A DNA stretch of 52,233 bases from an uncultured Ellagibacter sp. GTDB lineage: Bacteria > Actinomycetota > Coriobacteriia > Coriobacteriales > Eggerthellaceae. Location of the stretch: NCBI GenBank assembly GCA_934663775.1, contig CAKUKU010000014.1, forward strand, positions 1 through 52,233. The letters are read 5' to 3'. Every line of letters starts with the position of its first letter. Positions within the stretch are counted from its first letter, which is position 1. Position numbers and translations under genes: made by a program. Below the pieces are notes generated by a model, which saw only the letters and a list, made by a program, of their open reading frames with translations, ran no database searches and was not told the DNA's origin. Below, one piece after another: positions 17,112-25,275 of this stretch.

Positions 17112-19082
17112 ATGCCGCTTATGCAGAAAACTCTCGAAATCATATTGTCGGCTCTAAAAGAACAGGGCCAGCCGCTCGACGCGAACGCGCTCGATCGGAT
17201 TATCCGCGCGCGCAACCGCGAGCTACGAGGACCCGTGCGCGCGGTTGCGAAGAAGAAGCTTCTCCCCTTCTACCAGCAGGTGAAAGAAAACGACCCCGCC
17301 CTGTGGCGCAGCTGGAACATCGACGATGCACTCGAGTCGCTTCTCGTGCGCACCCTGAGGATGAAACCCATGCGCACCGCATCGGGCGTGGCGACCGTCA
17401 CGGTGCTCACCAAGCCGTGGCCCTGCGCGAGCGCTTGCCTCTACTGCCCAAACGATATACGCATGCCGAAAAGCTATCTGACCGACGAGCCCGCCTGCCA
17501 GCGCGCCGAGCGCAATTGGTTCGACCCCTATCTTCAGGTGGCGTTGCGGCTGCGCACGCTCGCCGACATGGGGCACACAACTGACAAGGTGGAGCTCATC
17601 GTCCTTGGCGGCACGTGGACCGATTACCCGCGCAAGTACCGATTCTGGTTCATGCGCGAACTCTTTCGGGCCTTGAACGAGGCAGCGGATGCGAAGGCGC
17701 AGCACGCGAGCATCACCGAGCGCCGCGCCTTCTACGAGCGATGCAACATCAGAAACGAACGGGACGACCTTGCCGCTTTCTCCCGCGACGAGCAGACGCG
17801 GGTCACTTGCGGCGAACTCACCTACAACCAGGCGGTTCGCGACCTCTACGGCGCCAACGAAGGCTGGCGGCAAGCGAGCGCCTGTCAAACGGCGACGCTT
17901 TCCGACGTTTCCCGCGAGCATGCGCGCAACGTGCAGGCGGCGCACCGCTCGGTGGGACTCGTCATCGAGACGCGCCCCGACTGCATCACCCCCGGCGCGC
18001 TCACCGAAATGCGTGCCTTGGGCGCGACGAAGGTGCAGATCGGCATCCAAAGCCTCGACCAGCAGATACTCGATGCGAACCTGCGCCGCATCTCCCTTGA
18101 CCGCATCGCCCGGGCCTTCGAGCTCGCCCGGCTGTTCGGCTTCAAAATCCACGCGCACTTCATGGCGAACCTCTACGGGGCCACCCCGAAACGCGACGTC
18201 GAAGGGTATCGCGCCCTCGTGACCGACGGGCGGTTTCTCCCCGACGAGGTGAAGATGTACCCTTGCGCGCTCGTCGACGGCACGGGGCTTGTGGCGCACT
18301 GGCGAGACGGTTCGTGGAAACCTTACACCGAAGGGGAGCTCATCGACGTACTGGTCGCGAACATGCAGGTCACGCCCCCCTATGTTCGTGTGTCGCGCAT
18401 GATACGCGATATTTCCTCGCACGACATCATGACGGGGAACAAGAAGGTGAACCTGCGCCAGATGGTCGACGAGGAGCTGGCGCGTCGCGGGGCCGCGGTA
18501 GCCGAAATCAGGACGCGCGAGATCGGTACGCGAGGCACCGACTTAAGCGACCTTGCGCTCGCCGAGTTCCCCTACGAGACCACCGTGTCAAGCGAGCGTT
18601 TCCTGCAATGGGTGACGCCTGACGGGAAAATCGCGGGGTTCTTGCGCCTGTCGCTCCCGAAGGCCGACGCAATCGCAGCTGCGCGCACGGAAGCGGAAAA
18701 CGAGCGCGGGCTTATTGGCGAGAGAGGGCGCAAGGCGATGCCGCCCGAAAGCGAGGACGCGTCTCATCAGGCAGAACGCGATATTGCACCCACAAGCGCA
18801 GACGCGCAAAGCGAACTTGCCGCCCAAGACGCTTTCCCTTTATCGGCAGGTGAGGCCATGATCCGCGAAGTGCATGTGTACGGCGCCGTCGCCGCGCTCG
18901 GTCATGCGAGCACGGGCGCGCAGCATACGGGGCTCGGGCGCAAGCTCGTCGCGCGGGCATGCGATATCGCGCGAGAGGCCGGCTATGAGCGCATCAACGT
19001 CATCAGCGCCGTAGGAACGCGCGAGTACTACGCGAGCCTCGGCTTCGAGCAGCACGGACTCTACCAGCAAAAGAAGCTCTAA
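17112..19082 (+). CDS. elp3: Elp3-family tRNA uridine-34 carboxymethyl synthase (radical SAM + GNAT)
   Basis: 656 residues. The radical SAM domain carries the Elp3 cluster motif CASACLYCPNDIRMPKSY and the downstream VIETRPDCITPG, KVQIGIQSLDQ and HFMANLYGATP segments. The C-terminal GNAT domain (about 540-656) has GLGRKLVARACDIA and the family-typical end REYYASLGFEQHGLYQQKKL. Elp3 installs carboxymethyl on U34 of tRNA from acetyl-CoA. Ser/Glu-rich sequence separates the two domains, an insertion relative to compact homologues. No ribosome-binding site precedes the ATG at 17112 or the in-frame ATG at 17121. A TACAAT hexamer at 17108-17113 overlaps the first, so a leaderless message starting at 17121 is plausible. 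The 3' end overlaps the convergent tetR-type gene by 4 nt. Confidence 0.95.
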   Translation: MPLMQKTLEIILSALKEQGQPLDANALDRIIRARNRELRGPVRAVAKKKLLPFYQQVKENDPALWRSWNIDDALESLLVRTLRMKPMRTASGVATVTVLTKPWPCASACLYCPNDIRMPKSYLTDEPACQRAERNWFDPYLQVALRLRTLADMGHTTDKVELIVLGGTWTDYPRKYRFWFMRELFRALNEAADAKAQHASITERRAFYERCNIRNERDDLAAFSRDEQTRVTCGELTYNQAVRDLYGANEGWRQASACQTATLSDVSREHARNVQAAHRSVGLVIETRPDCITPGALTEMRALGATKVQIGIQSLDQQILDANLRRISLDRIARAFELARLFGFKIHAHFMANLYGATPKRDVEGYRALVTDGRFLPDEVKMYPCALVDGTGLVAHWRDGSWKPYTEGELIDVLVANMQVTPPYVRVSRMIRDISSHDIMTGNKKVNLRQMVDEELARRGAAVAEIRTREIGTRGTDLSDLALAEFPYETTVSSERFLQWVTPDGKIAGFLRLSLPKADAIAAARTEAENERGLIGERGRKAMPPESEDASHQAERDIAPTSADAQSELAAQDAFPLSAGEAMIREVHVYGAVAALGHASTGAQHTGLGRKLVARACDIAREAGYERINVISAVGTREYYASLGFEQHGLYQQKKL

Positions 19083-19780
19083 CCTGGCAAGACGCTCAGT
19101 GGCGGGCTTCCAACTCCCCCGCCTTCAGGCGCACGAGTCCTTCCCAAAGGCGCCAAGTGGGACAAATCTCCCGACCCCTGTCCCACTTGCTTACTGAAGG
19201 ACCCCTCCAAGGCGCCTTCCACAAGACTCGCCGTCAAACCTGCCAGCCTCTCCGGAGAAAGCCGCTTGCCGTCTGCAACCCATTGCCTGTAGGCGTTTAT
19301 GCCGGTTTGCTGCAGGAAGGAAATGACGACGGACGCCTCTTCCGCCGACAAGGAGCCGAACCCACCAGGCGAGACGCGGCGCGACTCAAGAACGTTGTCG
19401 ATCATCGATGCCTGAATGCTGCTGAACGCAGAGCTGCAGGTCACAGCCTCGTAGAAGGGACTCCTTGCGCCCGTTTCGCACGAATAGAGGATGAAGCGGC
19501 GCGTTATCTCGCCGGCATCTTCGGGAATCCTCAGATGGCCGGTAAGCTCTACGTACTCGCTTGCGAACTCGCGCTGAACCTGGGCGAGCAGATCGTCGAG
19601 GCTTTTGTAGTGGCGGTAAAACGTCTTCTTGTTAATGCGAGCCGACTCGCACAGGCTCGCGACGGTGAGCTTGTCGTAGCCGCACTCGCAGACGAGCCGC
19701 TCGAAGTGCGTGCGAATCGCATCGAGCGTCTTCACAACGCGTAAATCCGTTTTCTTCCGGCCATCTGGCGTCTCGGCCAT
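19079..19780 (-). CDS. TetR-family transcriptional regulator
   Basis: 233 residues. The helix-turn-helix is seen at about 30-60 (LTVASLCESARINKKTFYRHYKSLDDLL), with a generic TetR ligand domain behind it. The last 35 residues or so (KQVGQGSGDLSHLAPLG and onward) look unlike a folded domain and are encoded in part by an 11-bp inverted repeat at 19154-19189. The original stop may therefore have been displaced by a repeat insertion. It is divergent from a MATE exporter, the usual arrangement for a repressor of a drug efflux pump. The ligand is unknown. Confidence 0.87.
   Translation of the reverse strand: MAETPDGRKKTDLRVVKTLDAIRTHFERLVCECGYDKLTVASLCESARINKKTFYRHYKSLDDLLAQVQREFASEYVELTGHLRIPEDAGEITRRFILYSCETGARSPFYEAVTCSSAFSSIQASMIDNVLESRRVSPGGFGSLSAEEASVVISFLQQTGINAYRQWVADGKRLSPERLAGLTASLVEGALEGSFSKQVGQGSGDLSHLAPLGRTRAPEGGGVGSPPLSVLPG
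19154..19189. repeat. 11-bp perfect inverted repeat inside the 3' end of the tetR-type gene
   Basis: CAAGTGGGACA (19154-19164) and TGTCCCACTTG (19179-19189) flank a 14-nt loop. It resembles a REP-like hairpin and may also serve as terminator for elp3, whose stop is about 70 nt upstream. No T-run follows. Confidence 0.6.
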
Positions 19781-19813
19781 GCGCCCACCTCTCTTTAAGC
19801 CACTGATTTCGCC

Positions 19814-19838
19814 AAAGCGTGGTCATAAGCCACGATTT
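19814..19838. promoter_or_regulatory. Candidate operator for the TetR-type regulator
   Basis: An interrupted palindrome in the divergent tetR-MATE gap: AAAGCGTGG, 7 nt, CCACGATTT, nine positions with one mismatch. Its place between both start codons is what a TetR repressor site should look like. Confidence 0.5.
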
Positions 19839-19934
19839 GAGCATGCGAGTCCATTGCAAGAACCCGTTCTTCATGATGTTATGCCATTCGTAAGGAATAA
19901 GCAACTATCGTGGCATATCAGGAGCATCTCAATC

Positions 19935-21407
19935 ATGCAAACCGACGATCAGCTCACAGGCGGCAGAGCCGAAAAACATCGAAACCCTCTACGGAGATTT
20001 CGGAACCATCGACAGAACAAGTTCGATTCCACGGACCTGTTCGAGCGGGCGCCGGTCCCGCGCGCCGTGGCAAGCCTCGCTTTGCCGGCGGTGGCAAGCC
20101 AGCTTGTGGTGCTGGCGTACAACATGGCAGACACGTGGTTCATCGGGCAGACGGGGGATCCCGCCCAGGTGGCTGCCCTGACCGCCACGTTCCCGATATA
20201 CATGCTGCTGAACGCGGTTTCCAATCTGTTCGGCGTCGGCGGCGGAAGCCTCGTGTCCCGCAGCCTCGGCGCGCACGACGAGCAGCGCGCCCGACGTGTG
20301 GCAACCACGTCGGTGTGGCTTGCCGCAGCGTTTTCCCTTGTCGCAGGCGCGATCCTGCTGCTTTGCGCCGAGCCGCTGCTAAGATTGCTCGGGACGCCCG
20401 AAGCCGTCATGCCGCATGCCCGCGCCTTCCTCTGGTTCGCCGCGTCCGCCGGAGCGCTGCCCACCGTCACGGGACTCGTACTGGCCTCCACGCTGCAGGC
20501 GCAAGGGAAGCCTGGGGTTGCAAGCGCGGGCATGTGCATGGGCGTTCTTATGTGCATCGCCTTGGACCCGGTGTTCATTTTCGGGCTCGACCTGGGCGTC
20601 GCCGGGGCGGCCCTCGCGACGGCCATCGCAAACACGGCGAGCGCGTTGTTTTTCATCGGGTACTTCATCCGAAACCGCAAAAGGCTCCAGGTCCCGATTG
20701 CGGCGAGGCCGGGCCGCCCTGCCGGCGCCGACCTGCGCGAGATCTTCGCCGTCGGCTTTCCGGCTGCCGCGATCATCGCGCTGGCATCGCTGTCAAACGG
20801 GGTTTTGGTGGCGCTGCTCTCGTCCGCGCCCGTGACGGCAGAGAGCGGCTTGGGCGTGGTGCAGAAGCTGGAACTCGTCCCGTTCCAGCTGATCATGGGC
20901 GTGACAAGCGGCGTGGTACCGCTCATCGCCTACTGCTCGAAATCCGGCAATCGAGCCCGCATGCGCGCGACGATGCGCTTCGTCCTCACGATCGCCCTCG
21001 TAGCGGCCGCCTTCGTGCTCGTCATCTATGAAGCTCTCGCCGAGCCGCTGGTGTCGCTGTTCGTCTCCGACGCCGAGTCCGTCGCCTTCGGAGCCGCGTT
21101 CCTGCGTCTGCGCATCCTGGCGTTGCCGGCCATCGTGTTGGAGTTCGCGCTGAACTCGGCGTTTCAGGCGACGGGCAGCTCCAAGCAATCTTTGGTCGTA
21201 TCCGTTATGAGGAAAGGAACAATCGACCTTCCCCTCATGATCGCGCTGAACGCAGCCTGGCCAATATACGGCCTCATGCTTGCGCAACCCATCATGGAAT
21301 CCGTGACGGCGTTAACGGCCATCGCACTCTGGGTACGTTTGAACAGCCAAAACGCGAACGAAAGAAGGGAGGACAGGGCGCAGCGAATTGCAGAAGCGAA
21401 GGCTTAA
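19935..21407 (+). CDS. MATE-family multidrug/sodium antiporter
   Basis: 490 residues from the ATG at 19935, preceded by GGAG at a suitable distance; the frame is open upstream into the tetR coding region but that part is not credible. Twelve predicted membrane spans. Family hallmarks are the two halves each starting with a P-x(3)-L segment, e.g. LALPAVASQLVVLAYNMADT and the second-half equivalent, LFGVGGGSLVSRSLG, FQLIMGVTSGVVPLIAY and LEFALNSAFQATG. It exports cationic compounds at the expense of Na+ or H+ gradients. A basic, hydrophilic N-terminal leader of about 45 residues precedes the first helix. The divergent TetR-type regulator probably represses it. Confidence 0.92.
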   Translation: MQTDDQLTGGRAEKHRNPLRRFRNHRQNKFDSTDLFERAPVPRAVASLALPAVASQLVVLAYNMADTWFIGQTGDPAQVAALTATFPIYMLLNAVSNLFGVGGGSLVSRSLGAHDEQRARRVATTSVWLAAAFSLVAGAILLLCAEPLLRLLGTPEAVMPHARAFLWFAASAGALPTVTGLVLASTLQAQGKPGVASAGMCMGVLMCIALDPVFIFGLDLGVAGAALATAIANTASALFFIGYFIRNRKRLQVPIAARPGRPAGADLREIFAVGFPAAAIIALASLSNGVLVALLSSAPVTAESGLGVVQKLELVPFQLIMGVTSGVVPLIAYCSKSGNRARMRATMRFVLTIALVAAAFVLVIYEALAEPLVSLFVSDAESVAFGAAFLRLRILALPAIVLEFALNSAFQATGSSKQSLVVSVMRKGTIDLPLMIALNAAWPIYGLMLAQPIMESVTALTAIALWVRLNSQNANERREDRAQRIAEAKA

Positions 21408-21498
21408 GGCAGGTTCCGAAGGCGTGTCTACCAGCTGCTGCTGTTGGAAGCTGCAGCCAGGGGCACATTAATAAGGAAACGAAGGAAAGGAAAGCGAT

Positions 21499-22209
21499 AT
21501 GAACACTTTGACTCAACGGAGATTCCTCCAAATCACGGGACTCTCGGTGCTCGGCGCGGCGACGGGGCTCGCAGGCTGCAGCGAGAGCAGGAACGCGACG
21601 GACGCGTCGACCTCGGCGAGTGCGTCGTCGGGCGGCACTCCATCAGGCGATACGGCATCGGAGCCCTCCACTTCGGCAGCACCAGCCGCCTCGAGTGGCA
21701 CTTCACTTGTACTCGTATTCTCCCGCGCCGGCGAGAACTACGGCGTGGGCACAGTGGAGGTGGGCAACACCATGGTGCTTGCCCGAATGATCGCCGAGAA
21801 GACCGGTGCCGACCTGTTCGAAATCGAACGCGCGGAGCCCTACCCCGAGGCCTACGACGCGTGCTGCGCCGAGGCGCTCGAGGAGAAGAACTCCGGCGCG
21901 CGCCCCGAGCTGGCAACGATGCCGGACCTGTCGGGCTACGACACCGTGTACCTCGGCTTTCCGTGCTGGTGGGGCGACATGCCCATGCCGGTTTACACCG
22001 CCATCGAGGCGCTCGACTGGGGCGGCAAGACGATTTGCCCGTTCAACACGCATGCGGGAAGCGGCGAGGCCGGCATGTTCGCGACCGTCGCTCGGAAATG
22101 CGCAGGTGCGACCGTGACAAGCGGCCTCACCATGTCGGGCACCACAGCGCAGAACGACCGAAACGCCGCAGAGTCGCAGATAGACAACTGGCTTGCGAAC
22201 CTGAGCTAG
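21499..22209 (+). CDS. Exported flavodoxin (Tat lipoprotein)
   Basis: 236 residues. A twin-arginine-like signal (TQRRFLQITGLSVLG) with lipobox LAGC, then a Ser/Ala/Thr linker to about residue 70. The rest is a flavodoxin-like domain: SLVLVFSRAGENYG, PDLSGYDTVYLGFPCWWGDMP in two parts, and NTHAGSGEAGM, all typical of the flavodoxin_4 group. FMN binding outside the membrane requires folding before export, which fits Tat. It is followed by a Tat-exported aldo/keto reductase and a membrane protein, forming a likely redox operon. Electron donor and acceptor are unknown. Confidence 0.88.
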   Translation: MNTLTQRRFLQITGLSVLGAATGLAGCSESRNATDASTSASASSGGTPSGDTASEPSTSAAPAASSGTSLVLVFSRAGENYGVGTVEVGNTMVLARMIAEKTGADLFEIERAEPYPEAYDACCAEALEEKNSGARPELATMPDLSGYDTVYLGFPCWWGDMPMPVYTAIEALDWGGKTICPFNTHAGSGEAGMFATVARKCAGATVTSGLTMSGTTAQNDRNAAESQIDNWLANLS

Positions 22210-22224
22210 CAAGCGTAGGAAACG

Positions 22225-22407
22225 ATGGATTGGGGCGCGCTCAAGGGGCGGTGCGAGAAGGGCTCCACCGCCGACAGCTCGTCCGCGCACGACAGATTCC
22301 ACCACAACGACACCTCGACCTCGGGAAAGATGTTCAACCGCAACGCAGCGGGGAGCTTCGAGTTCCTAACCCTCCGGTTGTCCCGCCCAGCGAGGAGATT
22401 GGACTAG
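22225..22407 (+). CDS. Small ORF between flavodoxin and aldo/keto reductase, possible gene remnant
   Basis: 60 codons starting 15 nt after the flavodoxin stop, with AGGAAA just upstream of the ATG. The product (DWGALKGRCEKG...) has no recognisable domain, signal or membrane segment, and His/Ser/Arg-rich content. It fills most of a 200-nt gap within the operon. It may be a decayed gene or simply a spacer; I do not recognise it. Confidence 0.25.
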   Translation: MDWGALKGRCEKGSTADSSSAHDRFHHNDTSTSGKMFNRNAAGSFEFLTLRLSRPARRLD

Positions 22408-22411
22408 TGAA

Positions 22412-23434
22412 ATGAACAACGCAATGAACAGAAGATCGTTTCTGAAGGGCTCGTTTGCTTTCGGCGCAGCCGCCGCGCTCGGCCTTGCAGGCTGCGCATC
22501 AGGGCAGACGGCAGGCGACTCATCAGCTGCCGCGGACTCGGCTCCCTCGGCAAGCGACGCCGCGAACGACTCGGCGTCGGCGGGAACGCCAAGCGCGCCT
22601 GCGGCTTCCGCCTACAACCCCTCATTCGATTTGAGCGCGCGCACGGTGACGCTCAACAACGGGGTCGCGATGCCAGTGCTGGGCATCGGCACCTACATCC
22701 TTTCGAGCGCGCAGGCCGAGGAGTCGGTCTACGCGGCGCTCATGGCGGGCACGCGCCTCATCGACACCGCGCGCATCTACGGGAACGAGGACGGCGTGGG
22801 GCGGGGCATCGCCCGCGCCGGCGTGCCGCGCGACGAGGTGTTCCTGACCACGAAGCTGTGGACCGCCGACTTCGCCAACGCGGCCGCCGCCATCGACGGG
22901 TCGCTTCAGCGCCTGGGGCAAGACTACGTCGACCTCATGCTGCTTCACCACGAGGATGCCAACGACGAGGACGCCTACCGTGCGATGGAGGACGCCGTGG
23001 CTGCCGGCAAGATCCGCTGCATCGGCATATCGAACTTCTACGAGAGCGGGTTCGCGCGCATGCTGGACATGGCGTCCATCCCGCCGGCCGTACTGCAGAA
23101 CGAGACGCAGCCCTACTTCCAGGAGCGCAGCGTCAAAGAGGCCATCGCCAGTGCGGGCACGGTGCTCGAGTCGTGGTTCCCGCTGTGCGGCAAGGCCGAA
23201 TGCCGCACCCTCTTCGCCGACGCCGTCGTCGCCGAGGTCGCTGGCAACCACGGCATCTCCCCCGCACAGGCGGTCATCCGCTGGCACCTGCAATCGGGCA
23301 ATATCTGCATCCCAGGCTCTTCGAATCCCGACCATATCCGCGAGGACGCCGACGTGTTCGGGTTCAGCCTGACCGCCGATGAGATGGCCGCCATCGACGC
23401 CCTCGATCGTAACCAGCGTTTCGCTTCGTACTAG
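22412..23434 (+). CDS. Exported aldo/keto reductase (Tat lipoprotein)
   Basis: 340 residues: a Tat signal (NRRSFLKGSFAFGA), lipobox LAGC, an Ala/Ser/Asp linker to about 65, then a complete AKR barrel. The catalytic tetrad is present: Asp and Tyr in LIDTARIYGNE, Lys in LTTKLW, His in MLLHHED. NADPH-site segments IGISNF and GSSNPDHI are also visible. AKRs are normally cytoplasmic and depend on NADPH, so a lipid-anchored exported form is unusual; it may use a different or pre-bound cofactor. It belongs with the flavodoxin upstream and the membrane protein downstream. Confidence 0.9.
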   Translation: MNNAMNRRSFLKGSFAFGAAAALGLAGCASGQTAGDSSAAADSAPSASDAANDSASAGTPSAPAASAYNPSFDLSARTVTLNNGVAMPVLGIGTYILSSAQAEESVYAALMAGTRLIDTARIYGNEDGVGRGIARAGVPRDEVFLTTKLWTADFANAAAAIDGSLQRLGQDYVDLMLLHHEDANDEDAYRAMEDAVAAGKIRCIGISNFYESGFARMLDMASIPPAVLQNETQPYFQERSVKEAIASAGTVLESWFPLCGKAECRTLFADAVVAEVAGNHGISPAQAVIRWHLQSGNICIPGSSNPDHIREDADVFGFSLTADEMAAIDALDRNQRFASY

Positions 23435-23450
23435 AGAAAGGCCGTTTCCT

Positions 23451-24206
23451 GTGAAGAGCCGCAGCCGCAATCAACCCAGTGAAGAGCAACTACGCGGAGC
23501 GAGCGGAATGAGAGGGGTTCGCGTTATGGTGGACGCCGCCCTCGCGGGTCTGCTCGTAACCGTGATGGCTACGGCTCTTGTGCAGGAGGCACCGCACGAG
23601 TATTTGGGGGTGGCCCTATTTGCCGCCGTCGTAGCTCATATAGCCTTGAACAGGCGCTGGTTCAAGACCCTCATTCACGGCCGTTACAATGCGGTCCGCA
23701 TCCTTCGCCTTGTGGCTATCGCAGGCCTGGTCGCATGCGCTGTCGGTCAGATGGCGAGCGCGCTTGTGCTCTCGAAGTTCGCCTTCGGTTTTCTGCCAGC
23801 TTTACCGGGAGCCGCCCTCGCGCGCCGAGTCCACATGCTGTGCTCGTACTGGGGGTTCGTGCTCGCATTCGCCCATGTCGGTCTGCAGTTCAAAGGTCTT
23901 TTCCGGCTCATGCGCACCCGAGGAGCAAGCAACGCGCCAGGTGCGCTTCGCCCCGTCATCTGGGCAGGCCGCTTCTTATTCGTGGCAATCGCCTGTTTCG
24001 GCGCGTATTCCTTCGTCAAACTTGATTTCGGGACCTACCTACTTGGACAGGTTCAATTCGCGCTCGCCGACTACGACGCGGTGGGCGCACTTTCGCTGAT
24101 GCGCTATGCATCCATCGCGGTGCTGATCAGCGGTCTGTTTCACTACCTGCGAACCACTCTCGAAGCGCTTGGGAAAAGTTGGCGCCGAACATCTAGGGCA
24201 CGATAA
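23451..24206 (+). CDS. DUF4405-type polytopic membrane protein (probable b-type cytochrome)
   Basis: 251 residues from a GTG at 23451, chosen because AGAAAGG lies about 9 nt upstream; an internal ATG at 23508 is the alternative. About five to six membrane spans. Histidines sit in conserved-looking positions: AAVVAHIALNRRWF, RRVHMLCSYWGFVLAFAHVGLQFKG (split) and LISGLFHYLR. That pattern fits DUF4405/cytochrome b561-like proteins that bind haem and move electrons across the membrane. It is the third gene of the exported redox cluster and could feed electrons to the lipid-anchored flavodoxin and AKR. Haem binding is inferred, not shown. Confidence 0.75.
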   Translation: MKSRSRNQPSEEQLRGASGMRGVRVMVDAALAGLLVTVMATALVQEAPHEYLGVALFAAVVAHIALNRRWFKTLIHGRYNAVRILRLVAIAGLVACAVGQMASALVLSKFAFGFLPALPGAALARRVHMLCSYWGFVLAFAHVGLQFKGLFRLMRTRGASNAPGALRPVIWAGRFLFVAIACFGAYSFVKLDFGTYLLGQVQFALADYDAVGALSLMRYASIAVLISGLFHYLRTTLEALGKSWRRTSRAR

Positions 24207-24214
24207 ACGCCAGC

Positions 24215-25054
24215 TTACCGCACGCGCAACTCCCAGAAGGCAACGGCACTTGCCGCCGCGACGTTCAAGGAGTCGACGTCGTGGGCCATGGGTATCTTTA
24301 CCGTGTAATCGCTTGCATCGATCGTGGCTTGTGCCAATCCCTCGCCTTCCGTCCCAAGGACGATTGCAAGCTTCTCGCAAGTTCGCAGATCCTCATCATC
24401 AAGCGCGATTGAATCATCGGACAGCGCCATCGCCGCGACTTTGAACCCCAGGTCATGAAGGAGCGCAATGCCCTCCCCCGCCCAGGCCTGGACGCTTCCG
24501 ATGCGCGTCCAGGGAACCTGAAATACCGTCCCCATCGATACGCGAGCCGCACGACGAAAAAGCGGGTCGTGGCACGATGGGGTCACGAGCACCGCATCGA
24601 CGCCGAGCGCAGCTGCCGACCGGAATATCGCCCCAATGTTGGTTGAGTTCCCGATGTCCTCGAGGACCGCCACGCGGCGAGCCTCTGCGCTGGCAAGCAA
24701 CTCGGCCGCACTCGGCAAAGCGGGGCGTTCGAATACGGCAAGTGCGCTTCTGACCACCTGATACCCGGTGATTTCCTTAAAAACCGCTTTGGGTGCGACA
24801 TAGATTGGCGTCGAGGCATCCGCCGCAAGCGCCCGTTCGATGGCGGGCATCGTCTCTTCAAGCAGTTTTTCCGAAAGGAGCATCGCGCGCGGAGTGGCAC
24901 CCGCAGCCATCACTCGCTCGATTACCTTAAGCGATTCGCCAACGAAGAGCCCCCTTTCGCGCAGGTCGGCATCGGCTGTGCGCGTGAACAGGGATAGCTT
25001 CTCGCCCCGCTCGGCTTCCTCGCCGCCCGCTTGCTCCAATCTGATAATCGGCAT
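24215..25054 (-). CDS. SpoU/TrmH-family RNA 2'-O-ribose methyltransferase
   Basis: 279 residues from the ATG at 25054, which follows GGAGGGAG; the longer open frame upstream enters an inverted repeat and is rejected. The SPOUT signature motifs are present: VLEDIGNSTNIGAIFRSAAA (motif 1), VLGTEGEGL (motif 2) and VKIPMAHDVDSLNVAAASAV (motif 3). An N-terminal L30e-like substrate domain (about 1-110, FVGESLKVIERVM) precedes it. It methylates ribose in rRNA or tRNA; which nucleotide cannot be told. Convergent with the DUF4405 gene with 8 nt between stops. Confidence 0.92.
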   Translation of the reverse strand: MPIIRLEQAGGEEAERGEKLSLFTRTADADLRERGLFVGESLKVIERVMAAGATPRAMLLSEKLLEETMPAIERALAADASTPIYVAPKAVFKEITGYQVVRSALAVFERPALPSAAELLASAEARRVAVLEDIGNSTNIGAIFRSAAALGVDAVLVTPSCHDPLFRRAARVSMGTVFQVPWTRIGSVQAWAGEGIALLHDLGFKVAAMALSDDSIALDDEDLRTCEKLAIVLGTEGEGLAQATIDASDYTVKIPMAHDVDSLNVAAASAVAFWELRVR

Positions 25055-25089
25055 CGCTTCTCTCCCTCCGGCAACATCACTTTCAGTAA

Positions 25090-25251
25090 GTTTTGGACAA
25101 AAACCTGCGTTTAAGGGGGTTGGAGTCACGGAAGAACGTGCTCTTACCTTTAAATGAGGTCTCCAACCGCGTCTACGGGTCCATTTGGCAGCCCGAATGC
25201 GGCTCGGACACCAACCCTACCCCCCCTTAAACGTAGGTTTTTGTCCAAAAC
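25090..25251. repeat. MITE-like element with 30-bp near-perfect terminal inverted repeats
   Basis: The left arm (25090-25119) begins GTTTTGGACAAAAACC and the right arm (25222-25251) is its reverse complement with a single mismatch (G/A at 25107). A further GGGTTGG-type match continues inward after a short insertion. The 100-nt core holds no open frame. It occupies the gap between patatin and trmH-type genes, upstream of the latter. Confidence 0.75.
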
Positions 25252-25275
25252 CCAACACTTTCTCTGTCGGATGCC

